A stretch of DNA of 64,000 bases, taken from Enoplosus armatus. Lineage: Eukaryota; Chordata; Actinopteri; Centrarchiformes; Enoplosidae. Both the position numbers and the translations under genes were made by a program. Positions 48,001 through 60,732 of the stretch are shown here, in pieces. Position 1 is the stretch's first letter, and every line of letters begins with the position of its first letter. Where the stretch lies: NCBI RefSeq assembly GCF_043641665.1, contig NC_092198.1, forward strand, positions 16,459,001 through 16,523,000. The letters are read 5' to 3'. The notes under the pieces are model-generated. The model was not told where the DNA came from. It made no database searches and saw only the letters and a list, made by a program, of their open reading frames with translations.

Positions 48001-51000
48001 ATGATACCTGCAGGAGTGTAGGGGTGAAGGTAGTGAGGGGGTGAGGAGAGAGGCATCAGTGGAGTCTTGTTTCCTGGGAGTTGAAGCGGAGGAGCAGGAT
48101 TTATGAGGTGGATTCATGAAATGATTTAAGTGGTTTTAAAAGCGGAGAGGTCAAAAGGAAAGCTGGATTTATAATATTTCTAGCTGCTGTTTCTGCACAC
48201 ACTGATTCATAAAGCAAAGAAGCAGCTGTTTGGAAAGTATCCCCGGTATTTAAAATGTTTTTCTTGCATGTGTAGGAGGTTATGAGCGTTTCTTTAAATT
48301 GCATCCAAGTTCATACTCCTGTTTTCCTCCCAGGGTGCAGTGTTCCTTGAAGGCATCACCGTGAAAGGCATCACACAGGTCACCACACAACCCAAACTAG
48401 GAGAGATCCAAAGAAAGTGTCAGGAGATGGCTGAGTGGGACAGGTAAGAACTGCCCTTTATCCTCCTCATACCCCTCTGGGAAACTGTGTCTGTGTACAC
48501 ATATGTGGGTGTACTGTACTGTGTTGGGAGTGACTCATTCCTCGTAAATCACCCCTTTTTTAGATCTTGACACTTTCAGACAGGCAGCAGAGTCAGGAAT
48601 AGATTTTTTATTTTTTTTCTGGAGAAATATGCAGCTGCAGCTCTACTGCTGAGTCTCGTCACAGCAGAAGGTCCACGCTGCTGTTTTCACTACCTGCTTT
48701 TTCCAAAGTTTTTATTATCCCTGTAGCTGCTTGTTTACAGTTATGTTGACAACATCAAATTAAACCATTTGGGATATTATTCCTAAAAAGGCCTATAAAA
48801 TGTTAATATGTACTGTAATAAAATACATACAATACATATTTAATTAAGAACACAGAATTCAACCTGAAAGTGAAGCATTTCCGTAAAAAGTTTCCAACAA
48901 TTTCATATACTTAAAATGAATGTTTTAGTTATTGTTTATCAAACTCTGAGAAACAAACAAATGATTGTATTTATGCTGAATCCATGAATGAATGTATAGG
49001 ACTAGTGGTATTGCAATAAAATATGGAGCGTGTGCAGCTGCTGGTCTCTCCTAAATGACTTGGGAGACTTCTGGAGCTCTCTTTAATAATTTTGGAGCTA
49101 AGACCAAGTCTTGGGAGCGTTTATGCATGGGGTGATTCTTTTTTGACACACTTAGTTTAGTTTTAGACTTTAGTTGAAGTATTTGTGAGGGTTAGGGCAT
49201 GACCGAGATTAATACTAGAGGCCAGAGTGGTGAGAGCTGGGGGACCAAATGAGTGTCTGTTTGAAACGCAAATATAAGATGTGTGTGTGTGTGTTCCTTC
49301 TTGTTGCAGGTCCGGTTTTCCTGGTGCGCAGCCTGTGTCCATGGATAGGCAAAACCTTCGTTTCCTGGAACAGAATCCATACAAAGTCAGCTGGAAGGCC
49401 GATGGCACACGGTGGGTCTATTGTTCATTGGTTTTCTTTACAATAGAAGACTCCTCATCCACATATGTCAATGCAGATTGTCGCTCTTTGTGTCTCTGAC
49501 TGGACCGATTGGCTTCTCTTCTCATTCATCATGCGTCTTTAAGGGTCAATATGTATACGTTGAGTTTGTGCCAGTGGGAGTTGTCCATCAGAGTTCTGTG
49601 TATCTGAGGTGCTAATTTACCTTTCTGGCTTGTTGGTGAAGACTGAGAGGAATACTAACTACTAATGACTTCTATTTCTCGTTAGGTCTTTACTGCAGTA
49701 TCTTCATATAGCTAATCAACCTGAGTGGCCATTGTATAGCAGTGGAGAATTATAACATGGCTTCGCTGATGGAGCCACAGACTGAACAGGATGGCTGTGT
49801 CCACAGTGGAATAGGAAATACAATAGAGCACTTTCTCTTTCCTGTCACATTTCGGGGTGAATTTGTTGTTTGCTCTTGTTTTATGGCTCTGTTGCCAAAA
49901 GCTGTCGTTGAGGGGGTAAAGAGTATTTTAGTATTCCAGTAGTCTGCTATGAAGCACTGTGTCTCTCGCTGGTGCAAATGTGCAGTGTGCTGGTGAATAT
50001 TTAATGACTGCAGTCAATTTTACATATCGGTGCTTTAATTTCCTGTTAAGAGTGAGACTAGCAGAGTACAGATTTGGGCCCCTGACAAGGATGCCGCAGA
50101 TGTGTGTGATTGGCTGCCGTCATCTGCAGATGCTTGAAAGTGTTGTTAGAAAGTTTTGCTCTTTAATTCGTCTACAGAGTGATACTGAGCTCTTCCTCTA
50201 CTGCCTCGAGCTCTTGTCCTTCACCCCATTTTCCATTCAGCTACTTAAAGAGTCTTTCTTCAGTCATGAGAAACAGAGAGAGACCCACAGTATGAGGTAT
50301 GAGTCATCCCTCCGCTGCAGGATATGTACCATGTTTAGAATATGATCTACTACTTTCTCTTCAAATATGAACATTAAAGCAGTAAAATACAAAGACGGTA
50401 AGAGACTTAACTTATCAGCATACGGCATAAAATCTTCTTTCTAATGATCAAAACAAGAAGTGTGTGTATAGTAAAGAACACCAATTTGCCAATTTCAAAA
50501 CAAGAAATACATGAAAAATAACATTTCTAATTATTGTTGTTGATTTAGTAATCAGTTTTTATGCAGAAGAAGTGTTTGTGGAGAATCTGTTGATACACAA
50601 ACCAACAGCATAAGCCATCTGGTCAGTTTGTGCCTTTTTTAAAGCTGAAGGCTGGCAGTATTTTATATTTTTCTTACTGTAAAAAATCCCAAAACAAATA
50701 TGAAATATCCTGCTACCAAGAAAATAGTCCCCCAAGTGCAGTATTTACTCTTGTTTGAGAAACTTGCTTTGAAAACTACAGTGCCAATTTTCTGAAAATG
50801 ATCAACCATTAAAACTGAAACTATAGTTTTGTTAGCTGTTTTTAAAGATTCATGTCTCCGGTAGGAACGAGCAGTCTTGGGGCCGAGTGCCACAGACGAG
50901 GTAGGGAAGTCAAAGTATTGAGAGATGGACCTCCACGTTTATTGTTTTTTGTCTTTTAATGGAATTTGTTGACTAATATATAGAAACACACAGCCTGTAG

Positions 51001-54000
51001 TAGTGAATGAATACATGATATTGGTTTTACAGTGTGTGTTTGGATCTGTGACACGACCAGGCCCTACCACCAGAAGTGAAGTAGAGTTTAGTCTCACCAG
51101 AACATATTGTGCTTGAGTCTAATTGAGAGAGGCTAATTTATTTATCCTAAGTGTGATTCAATCAGTGCTCTTCGTTTGTGTGTGTGTGTGTGTGTGTTAC
51201 GTTGGAGATGAGAGGGTCTTGATACACTCCTCCTCCTTCTTTGACCCACTCTTTCTTGAACGCTTGAAACTCTTCAGCTGCAGTCAGATTTGAATTAAAC
51301 ATCACCGTATTTGTCATTATCATACATAATGTTAGTGCTGCCCTAAAAACATGCAACCCTTCCTGTCAGTCGCTGCTTTTCTTCACCACTGAAACTGATT
51401 TCCATTTGGGCACCTTTTTGTTGTAGGGGAAACTTGGGGAAACTTCACCAAATCATATAAACAACAGTAAGGTATAACGGCATAGTGTTGTAGCTTCAGT
51501 GACTTTTGGAACGTATGCATTCATGTATTTTTTCTGGAGCTGTGAAACAACACTGCATCCCATCTTATCATGAAGAAATGTATGTTTCCTAACTCCTGGT
51601 AGAATATCTGCAAGTTCTTGAAGTTTGTTGACACTCCATGACAGAAAGTTGGAGTTGCTATTCATTTCCTCCTGTGTGCAAACAACCTCACCGTATTTAC
51701 ATGGCAAAAGGTTTGAATTGGTAGACTATAAACTTTGATGATTGTCTTCCTGTTTTGTCAGTATGGTGCTCAGCCTCCTGTTGGCGTTTCTCTTTGGTTT
51801 CTTTCTGCTTCGAGCTGACAGCGTCATTGTTTTCTTTTATAATTTTTGTCTTGGAAAATTGACACACAGGCTATGCAGTATGTCTGACAAAGGCTATAGG
51901 AATGGATGCTGCGCTGTTGATATCCACACATTTGTAGCCTTGCTGTTGTCTGCATGCAGGTAATAAGGTTGTGCTCTCATTTGGGGAAAGCTTGCATTTA
52001 TAAGAAAAGCAAAGAGTCTTTATTCTGTCCGTCTGCGAGGGACAGCCTGTCCTTGCCTGCTGCTGGTCTGATATTACTTTATTCTCCTGAACTGAGAAAT
52101 GGATCACAGCTTTTTTTTTTTTAAACATGCCACCGTATTAGTGCCTCGCCTGAACCACTATGTTCTTCCTTTATTCAGAAAATAGCCACATCTTTGGCTT
52201 TTGTGTGAAATTGAATTTGCACAAAAGAAGTGATGGTGAGTACAAAAACAAAATCCATCAGATTTTTTTTTTCATGATTAAAATTCTACAGGTGTGGGTC
52301 TTCATTAAATCTGGATAATATCTCAGATTGATGGACAACAAATGCCGGCGTTAAAGCCAAGACAGAAGGACGTGGGCTGAGTGGATATAAGCAAACACTA
52401 TAAAAGTAGACTGATTCCACTTTCAATCACCATTTTCTGGGCTCTATTAATCCTAAAATCTCTCTGATGAATGAAAAGTGAATTCTGAAAAATTGGCTGT
52501 AATGTGTGGAGGACATGCAATGCATCAGATAAGATTAATGATTTTTGTACTTTTTTCACAAGATTTATTGATTGCAGTGTGATCTTAATTTGTCATTCTC
52601 GTCATGCATCGCATAGACTGTGCAGAGAATTTCTTGTTAAATGAGGCTTTATGTCCTCGGGTTTTCCGCTCATCCATCTCATTCTCATGAACATCATCTC
52701 AGGAATGCCTTTAGGGAGTTGTTTCAAGTTTTAAATTGAATTGGGTGATTCCATTGTGCCTTCCACGTCCTACCTCATTCTGAATTTCGAGCGTCATCGG
52801 AATCACGTGACTGCAAACAGCTAATCATGATCCTGTGAGTTTCACCTACAGCTCATAGAGCTTTGCATCTAAAAATGCCAGGAGAAGACAAAAACAGCTT
52901 TTGTGTAGCTATACGTTTGTATGTGTTTAGCCAATACATCTATGATGATCCTTTATTAATCAGTTCAACAATGTACATTCGCTGGAATCATACATAAGTA
53001 TGTATCGTCAATATAGTGATGACTTCCATTTAGCCAAATACACTTTATACCTTTTTTTTATTCAATTCCTTCCAAGTGTTCACTGGAAAGACATGTAAAG
53101 TGCAACTTCACTGCTTGGTGGAGGCATAAAACTGTGGGGCGGTAAGTCTAGTTAAAACCTGAAATGGATTTTTAATAGGAAATTTGTCTCTTCAAAGTGG
53201 TCTGGAAAGATTTTTCTCTTTGCATATTGCCAAAGGTTCTCATTTAAGTATTACATGTTCTAAACCCTTGCAGCTTTCCTTTTGTTGCGTGGGTGAAGAT
53301 AAGAAAGTTTCCCATTATAATGCGAGTCTTTTTTACTTTTAAAATGAGTAATTTCCTTTTTCATTTCACACAAAAGCAGGAAAAGGTTACAAGGTTAACT
53401 TTCAACAACATCCAACGCTCTGAGAGACTTCCTCTCAGTCAAACCTGGATGATTCCCCGCACAACTGCAGCCTCTTCTTATGGCCACCGAGAAATGCATC
53501 AACAATTCTGACAGTCTAACTGCCTTGCTCAGACAATAGACAACAGACAATATAGTGACAAAGTGCTGAGCCCACCCCTCTCACCTAAAAATATTATGCA
53601 GACCTCCCTGACACACAGACCAGCCAAACAGTGAAAAAACTGTCACTGCCTGCTGTCTGCCAAGAAGGTGGCTTCTAATTGGCTTTGGAAAGACGGCAAA
53701 ATCATCATCGGATTTGCCAAGAAGGGGAAACATAGGCTGAGTTGGGTTTTTAATCAACTTGTTGTTGAGCCTTCTGTCAGGACTAAATTGGTTTGTGCCC
53801 CAGAGATGTAGAGGAGGAGGGAGAAGGGGCCAATTATGTCCTTGGGACTTTAAACAAACAATGCTGCTCAACTTGGACTTTATTAGAGAAATTGGACTTG
53901 AGGAAGACTTTGACTTTCTTAACTACCACTTCAGTCACTCATTTAAAGCGAGGGATCAATAATTCACTGTTCCTTTTTGATCTTTTGAGTTGAAGAGAGT

Positions 54001-57000
54001 TCAACACAGCTGTTTTCTGTTTGTTGGCTGGTAATTTTCAGAGCATTATTCTGTCTGTTATTGAGTCAATGTAAGATGTCTATAACCCAGCTTAGTGGAT
54101 GGCTTGCACACCACACTGCACCAAAACTCTTCCTTCCTCTTAGGGTAATGTTGTTACTAAAAACTTTGTGCTGCTTATTGCGACTTTGTTGCATCGGTGG
54201 CTCCGAATGGGAACGAGAATGAACACGGGACAGATTTCAGCTCACAAAAGTTAGAAATTGTGTACCAGGGAATTTCGAAACTGCATCACGGCACATTTAT
54301 GTTTACTAGTACACCTGCTCTAAGGCTTTATATCAAAGAAACCACTGGGATGCGACTTGAAAAAGCTATAACGTGGGTTAGCTGAGCTTTGTTGTGCACA
54401 CACTTACACACTGCTGTCCAGGAGACTTTACTTCTCTATATACTGTACCTTTTTTATTTGTCACTCTTCATTGGCAGAGGAATAGGATAGATTATTTTGA
54501 TTATGTTATGGTGTGGTTATGGCTAGGTGCGCTTATTAGTTTTTGTGATTTCTCATGAGATTACATGTCAGATTTGAATGATATTGTTCCATCTAAACAT
54601 GGAAGTTCTCTTGGTTAACAGCAGAGTAGCCGTGTTTGGGATGCTTTCCAATGTAAAACCTAAGTAAGCTACAGAGGTGGGAAGTCAACCACAAGCGCAT
54701 TTTCCCAAACAACAGTACAAATGTGAGATTTATGCTTTATTGAAAGTGTTTTCAAACAGTATGTTTTTACAAGAGGAAAGACTTAAGGATGAAGACTGAA
54801 GTATTGAAGTGCACAGCCGCTTCCCGAAGCTTTTCTATGGGAAGCATTCGGGGCTGTCTCCCACGCAGGGGATGAGAGACACCAGATTTGCTTTTGGGTA
54901 AATTAAATGAGACCTTTTAGTAGGGATGAAAATTTTTGTCTGCTGCCGTGATTTGAAGTCAAGACAGGTGTTGGTTTTATCAAAGAAGAAAAATCTTGCC
55001 AGCAGCTTTCACAAAACTATCGAATAGTTTCTTTATGAGTAAATGTTCCTGTATAGTTAAACATTTACAGGAAAGCACCTCATCAAACAGAGGAATATAG
55101 TATGTGCCGTAATATACTGATATTTTTGTTTTGGCTCTTAACTCTCGTATTAAAAGAAATCCACCCAGCCTCTCTGGGTATAACAGAGGAGTCCTGCCCG
55201 TTGACGTACCACTAATGATGTGCAAAACTGCTGGATCTGATCTAAGGCCTCCCCTGGAGCTCAGCTGCTGTCAGTCATGCCGCCGGACTAGACCGGCAAA
55301 GTCGACACAATGGCCGTCTGTGCCTCATTAGGGCTAAAGTGCTTGGGGGACAGGGCTCGGGATGAGATAAAATCTGAGGCTCGCAGCACCCATCAGAGGA
55401 GCGGAGCGGAAAGGAAGGAGCAGGCGGGGAGGGACGCTCGCTTGTGTGACAAAAGGCATATTAGATTGAATATTTTCCGATTGGTCGTGGAAAGAGAAGA
55501 CCGTGGCTGCTGCTACTGTAACTTCAGAGAGGGAGGTGGAGATGAATATGGTGAACCAGTGATGAAGGAGAGGACCTCTGGGAGTTACACAGCACTAATG
55601 GTCTCCCTCTGCTTTCTTCTGAACATACTTGACAGTGTTAGCCATGGCTAACTGGCCAATTAGACAGCAGGGGAACCACTTCAGCTCAGTGCAGACCTGT
55701 TGTGTCCTCACTGCTTGACAGATCTGCTCTGTTGTGACACTTTGCCGACTGTATGTGTTTGATCTTCTCAGACACCAGTCCCTTTCTCAGATGAAAAGCT
55801 ATCATCCCTTTGCACTCAAGGATCTTCCTAACTGTGGGAGTCAGCATTTGCCTAAACCGAGCCATCCAGGCATTTCCTGTTCCCTTTTCTTACTGAGTGC
55901 AGTCTTCATAGCCTTTACGTCTTTCTAATTCCTTCATTGTGTCCACTCCCACCCCGAAAATGTAAGCGCAGCTATATCTGGCCCACTCACCATTTTTTTT
56001 TTTCCTTCTCCTCCCACATTTTTTGTTTTTCCCTGCAGTTTCCACAAGACTTTTGGATGACCCTGATTTATATCTTTAGGCTAGTGTTTTGTTGCTCTCT
56101 CCTGTCATGACTGGAGGGGGAGGGGGGTCAAACTCATCGCTAGAGTTTTCCACCGATCTCTTTTAACTGAACAGTACGTTGAGGGTTACGATTACCACTT
56201 TCCTTGGCCAGTCTGCTTGAGAAGCATTTGAGTATAATGGAAATAATTATGTTATATGTCTAGTTTCTCATCCCCCTTGAAAACAAAAGTCCTCATTGAA
56301 ATGATCACCGACTAACTGTAAAGGGAGTGCCGTCTACCGATGCTCTTATCCCTGGAGGTACAAAAAAAGCAGAGCATTTATCAAAGACGGGAGCTTTTTG
56401 GGAAGCTGATGGTTTTCTCTTCTCATCCCCACCCAACTTCACTTGGTATTGCAACAGTAACTACATATTCACTGCCATTTTGAAAAATTGTGCTGTCAAA
56501 TCAGCCACCGGAAGTAGTAATTCCTTCAGAACTCAATAGTAATGTTTGCCTCAAAAATGATTGCACTTTCAAAGCACAGATACGTGTCTTCTTGTACAAA
56601 AACTTAGATTTATAGGTTTTTATTCCCCTTCAAGATTTGTATTTGAGGTTTTCTGTCATTTATGGGTTGTACCCTGTAAGATATTAGAAGCCATTTGAAA
56701 TTTCTTTCCATATGAGAACCCAAATTGCAGCCTCATATTCAAACTTTGTCTTGATATTTTTATTGATTCTCAAACATCATTTGGGTCATTACGCCCCTCT
56801 GCGGACCCTACTTTAGCTCATGTATTTAACATGCTGCTTTTTGGCTTAGAGAAGTTAAATTGTGATACTTTACTAGAGCTGAAACAAAAATGGCAACTAT
56901 TCTGATAACTGATTCATTGTTTAGACTGTTTTTCAAGCAAAAATATCAAACATTCTCTGGTCCCAGCTCCTCCAGCGTAAGGATTTATATTGTAGCATTG

Positions 57001-60000
57001 TAAATTGAACAACATTTTATAGACTAAAGGATTAATCTATTAATAGAGAAAATATTCAGCAGATTAATTGAAAACATCGAAAGTTGCAGCCTTTTAGTAT
57101 AAAATTTGAAGACTGTATTTATCTTTTGGTACGACCCTCCTAAAAAGTGCAATTCTGCCTTCAGATTTTGTCAACGGGTGTAGTATTCTGCACACACACT
57201 CATCCTTGGCAGCTTGTCAATTTTCCCACTTTGAACCAGGTGGTATTGATGGCATATTTATTACATCTAATCCCTTTGTGAGAATGGTGGAGCGTCACAG
57301 CAGGTATCAGAAATGCATAGCTTTGTCAGTGGGGAAGTCATTAATCTCAAATCCATCTCTGCCGTCAGACATCCCTTCAGTCTGTGTTCCCTCCTGAGTT
57401 TGTCATCAAAGCTTTCTACCTATTTTCATGACATAAATTCCTTAATGTGTTAAAGGTACAAGATAATTAGCCTCGCTTTTCAGCGGCATTGATTGGGATA
57501 CTTAACCTTTGGAAACAGCAGGACTGCAGTTGCTCATTAGGACATTAGTTCATCCTGCTTTATTCACCACTTGGTATTTTGTGTTAAAGAGCAGCAGGCA
57601 ACCCGCAAAGTGTAATTGGGTTCATAAGAGACGTATAATGAAGCCACCAGATGGCTAAAAATTTACATTTTTAAATAGTTTGGGCTTTAATAGACATTTT
57701 TGCTTATTTTCTGACATCTTTAACTAAACAATTGAAAGCCCAGAGCCCGAAGCTTACGGCCGAGTTTAATGGTAAATGATATGTTCATATTAAGTCTGTC
57801 TCAAAACACTCACATGCCCATATGTACATTGGGACCTACAGTTCTGTGGTTATGCAGTGTACGCTAATACTACAAAAGCACATGCTGACAGTCATTGTAC
57901 CCAAATATATCTATTATTATTTTGAGTTTCCATATAATTTTCAGAGTAAAAGAAATGTCTGCATCCCAGTAAATTACTGCATTAACAAAGCAGTTGGATG
58001 CTGATCTTTCAGCGGTGAATGCTTACTGTTACAGCTGAAGACAATTGTGGAGGATAACACAAAGGCAACAATGGTGCCTGTGTTTTTGGGTGTGGTTCAT
58101 CTTTTCAGCCCGTCGCTGGGAACCAACAGAAGGGAGGATCAAGGATTTTGTCTGTTTGCTCTCCCTCACTTGAATTTTCCTATAATGTCTGCCAAGTCAG
58201 GGATGAGCCGACTCTGTTGATCAAACAATAAACATTCGGTATGAACGCTTTGCTTGCGCTCGTGCATCTCTGGATATTATTCAGGAGTATTATATTTTGT
58301 CACCAAACTTGTATATTTTGCTGTTTAGAATTACACATAATGTGACATATGACCGGGACTTATATAATGATGACTTTTATAAATGTAAGAACTAATAAAC
58401 AAACTGAACTGCAAGTAACTCATCTAGCGTGGTTTAATTTAGCCCCAGTCAAACTGAAACATTACATCATATGCCACATATGAGGCTAGAGAAGGATGAT
58501 TGCTTGAAATTGTAATTTGGTTTCAAATGACTTAGACTCTTTTATATTATAACAGATCAGCTCACATGGAATGAGAGCTGTTAACAGATGACTTTTACAG
58601 CTCACACTTCCAGAGAAGATTATGCCTCCAAGTAGAAAATTTGAGCTCACACCTGAAGTGTGCACTCGTGTTGTTTCCCGCCGCTGTAGTGTTTCTGAGA
58701 GTGGAGATGGTGGTATAAGGCTGATAGGTGAAGTGTAAGGGTCTTAATGCCTGTGCTTCATGCTCCAGCAACCTGGCACACCTGCGTGCATAATGTAGAG
58801 GAAGAGTGGAGTCAAATTAATACCAGCCAAATGCTCCTATCGTGACCCACGCTGGTAAACTGGCCTTTTTTGACAGCTATTTAAACAGTCGAACAGTCGC
58901 TGCTCTCAACTTTTTGAATCTCCCAGTCGAGGTCACTCGTGGATGAAAAAGTAATTTTCCAGCAATATCCTGTCTCTCTATTGGTTCAACTTCATTTGAC
59001 TTTTACTTAAGCCAAAACAGGGAAATATACAGAATAAAATGGCCAAAATAACAGTAAAACCCTTTCGGTGTAATTCAATCTAATCCAATAAAACTACAAG
59101 GTATAAGCCCAACAATGAGCGTCTTAACAAAATATATAACATTTAAATATATCAATCATAATATATATGGTAGAACTACTCCAATGGATTACATTTGTTT
59201 AGTCAAAGGGATTGTAAAGGTGCTAATGATTGCTGCAGAGTGTTCTTTCAGTAGTTTGTTTTATTGTTATACTCCTGCAGAAGTTGAATTGGAGAGAGAC
59301 TGTGGAAATTACTTTTAGTTTTTTATGTTTGCTTCCAACTCTTTATCTCACCTGCAAAGGCTGGCCGTGGATTAGTTGAGCTTCGTGCTCATGCAAACAA
59401 ATTACCCAGCCACTGGTGATGTATGCAATTTGGAGATAGAGTAATCTCCTACAAGTAAAGGCTTTTTTTTGTTTTGGTGCAAGGCAACCAGGGACGATTG
59501 TAATGGAAAAGAGAATTCGTTTGCAATTCATGGTGAAAGTTGGTTGTGATGTGTGTGTTTTTTGCCGAGGCAAAAATGCTTTCTGGTTGCAAAGATAGTT
59601 CCCATAAAGCACAGCTACAGTAGATAAAAGGAAAAGTGGTTGTTTTGGTAATGTGTTGTAATTAGCAGGTATGTGTTTGGTGATCTCTCTTCTTTATATA
59701 AAAGCTCTCACGCATTCACCTTTTTGTTTAATTTGAATTGAAGACAACCAATTTGCACATTGGAGAAAAACACAGTCTTTTGTAGTGCTGAGCAAAACCA
59801 AAATCTCAAGTGTTGTTTCTCTACGCTCAAAGCAATTCAGTTTTAAAGTATGATTACCATATTAAGTCCTCCACATGAAATAATGAAAGAAAATGATAGG
59901 CAGCATTGTTTGTCTGGAGGAAAAAATAAGTGAAGCAGAGCAATGCTTCAGCTATCAAGTGTCACAGGGGTCATAGGGATGATAATCCCAAAGAAAACAA

Positions 60001-60732
60001 TCCAACATACTGGGACTGAAATGGAGACATTCTGCATGTTGAATTAATTATACAAAATGCAGGTGACCACCTGTGCAGTATTTGTACATTCCAGTTCAGA
60101 TAACATGCTGTAGTAGAGGTCCTCGACAGACTGCTATGATTCGTAAGGCGAGGGTCTCTTGTACTGTAGAACAAGGGAATCGTCAGTGAAGAATCGCATG
60201 TAACGCAACTGTCCTTGAGTCAGTACAGCAAAGGGAAAAACACAGTAAATCTTGTAGTTAATGACAGATTTTGAAAACCACATTTGAAGCACTTGATATC
60301 ATATTTTCTATTTCCCGCCAAAGTTTGAAGTTTGTGTTGTTCTGTCACCCATGAAAATACTTCCTAGAGACTAGCAAAGACTAGTAGGAAGACAACAAAC
60401 ATGATTTTTAGTCATGAATTCCAATTTAAATGTATCCATTGTACATTATTTAAAATAAAAACATGATTACCTCACTAGCGGTAATGCTAGCTCGTAACGA
60501 TCCATCGAGAGTCTCTCTTAATGCTGTGACCGGCACAAATACAACTTGCCACCTTGTGATTACCATTACTTAATGCTTCACCCTCTCCTCCCGCAGGTAC
60601 ATGATGTTGATCAACGGAAAAAATGAAGTGTTCATGATCGACAGAGACAACACGATCTTCCACATGGCGAACCTAGAGTTTCCTTTCCGGAAGGATCCAC
60701 GCGTCCACTTAGCAAATACTCTATTGGATGGG
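39017..60732 (+). CDS. rngtt: mRNA capping enzyme (RNA triphosphatase and guanylyltransferase), 3' part beyond window
   Basis: Nine inferred exons: 39017-39080, 40368-40477, 40571-40674, 40766-40854, 44774-44849, 45897-46149, 48334-48443, 49310-49411, 60597-60732. They join in frame to 348 aa; human RNGTT is 597 aa, so about 40% lies downstream. The enzyme acts in the nucleus on nascent Pol II transcripts, removing the 5' gamma phosphate and adding GMP. The triphosphatase domain shows [10 protein letters not shown] (125-134) with catalytic Cys126 and Arg132. An acidic linker follows ([12 protein letters not shown]). The guanylyltransferase domain starts with motif I KADGTR, nucleotidyl Lys298 (human Lys294), and [16 protein letters not shown]. 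Opening residues [17 protein letters not shown] match the family. The start ATG at 39017 has A at -3. Confidence 0.98.
39081..40367 (+). other. rngtt intron 1
   Basis: Contains a repeat-like segment (39840-39965). No other gene; the open frame at 39675-39950 overlaps that segment. Confidence 0.7.
39840..39965. repeat. Probable interspersed repeat fragment
   Basis: GGATCTCGCATTGCCAGACC followed by CATCTCCACTCC resembles a widespread teleost repeat. No second copy in the window, so confidence is low and limits are approximate. Confidence 0.35.
40855..44773 (+). other. rngtt intron 4
   Basis: 3.9-kb AT-rich intron with two C-runs (44082-44104 and 44377-44394). No gene recognised. Confidence 0.75.
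44082..44104. repeat. Poly(C) homopolymer run
   Basis: Twenty-three consecutive C residues; a second interrupted C-run lies at 44377-44394. Length in the assembly should be treated with caution. Confidence 0.9.
44774..44849 (+). CDS. rngtt: rngtt exon with the triphosphatase P-loop
   Basis: Encodes [20 protein letters not shown]. HCxxGxxRTG is the cysteine-phosphatase signature that performs RNA 5'-triphosphatase chemistry through a cysteinyl-phosphate. It joins phase 1 upstream and phase 2 downstream. Confidence 0.97.
45357..45717. repeat. 'AATCGATTAG' family repeat copy, long form
   Basis: Left end CAGGGCTGCAGCTAAATATT, right end TACTTGCAGCCCTG, giving inverted GGGCTGCA termini. The interior has GTTTTGACTGGCCCACTGTC and AATTGAGAAAATAGCGG typical of the family. 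In rngtt intron 5. Confidence 0.65.
45897..46149 (+). CDS. rngtt: rngtt exon covering the end of the triphosphatase domain and the interdomain linker
   Basis: Encodes [31 protein letters not shown], then [13 protein letters not shown] and a Ser/Gly-rich linker ending KRKKEKLKL. The GAC repeat (about 46036-46050) codes the Asp run. The linker differs in length and composition from the mammalian one, as expected for this poorly conserved segment. Confidence 0.95.
46150..48333 (+). other. rngtt intron 6
   Basis: 2.2-kb intron. Contains a degenerate 'AATCGATTAG' repeat (47255-47410). No gene recognised. Confidence 0.75.
47255..47410. repeat. 'AATCGATTAG' family repeat, degenerate
   Basis: CAGTTGACTGAAATGATTAAC and GTTTAATTGACTAATCGTTA followed by CAGCTCT match the family consensus order seen at 21105. 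Confidence 0.5.
48444..49309 (+). other. rngtt intron 7
   Basis: Intron ending in a TG run (49280-49294) and a short pyrimidine tract before TTGCAG. No other feature recognised. Confidence 0.75.
49310..49411 (+). CDS. rngtt: rngtt exon with guanylyltransferase motif I
   Basis: Encodes [19 protein letters not shown] and [11 protein letters not shown]. KxDGxR is motif I of the covalent nucleotidyltransferase superfamily; Lys298 would form the enzyme-GMP intermediate. Confidence 0.97.
51176..51197. repeat. (TG)n microsatellite
   Basis: TG run of 22 bp in rngtt intron 8. Confidence 0.95.
56874..57095. repeat. 'AATCGATTAG' family repeat copy
   Basis: Starts AGAGCTGAAACAAAAATGGC and ends ATCGAAAGTTGCAGCC. 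The internal TAGACTAAAGGATTAATC and GATTAATTGAAAACATCG match the family. Confidence 0.6.

Larger units (their letters stand above)
49412..60596 (+). other. rngtt intron 8 (11.2 kb)
   Basis: The longest intron in the window. I find no nested gene. It contains a TG run (51176-51197), one 'AATCGATTAG' repeat (56874-57095) and otherwise AT-rich unique-looking sequence. Scattered open frames of 60-130 codons show no domains, start context or splice structure. Confidence 0.7.
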
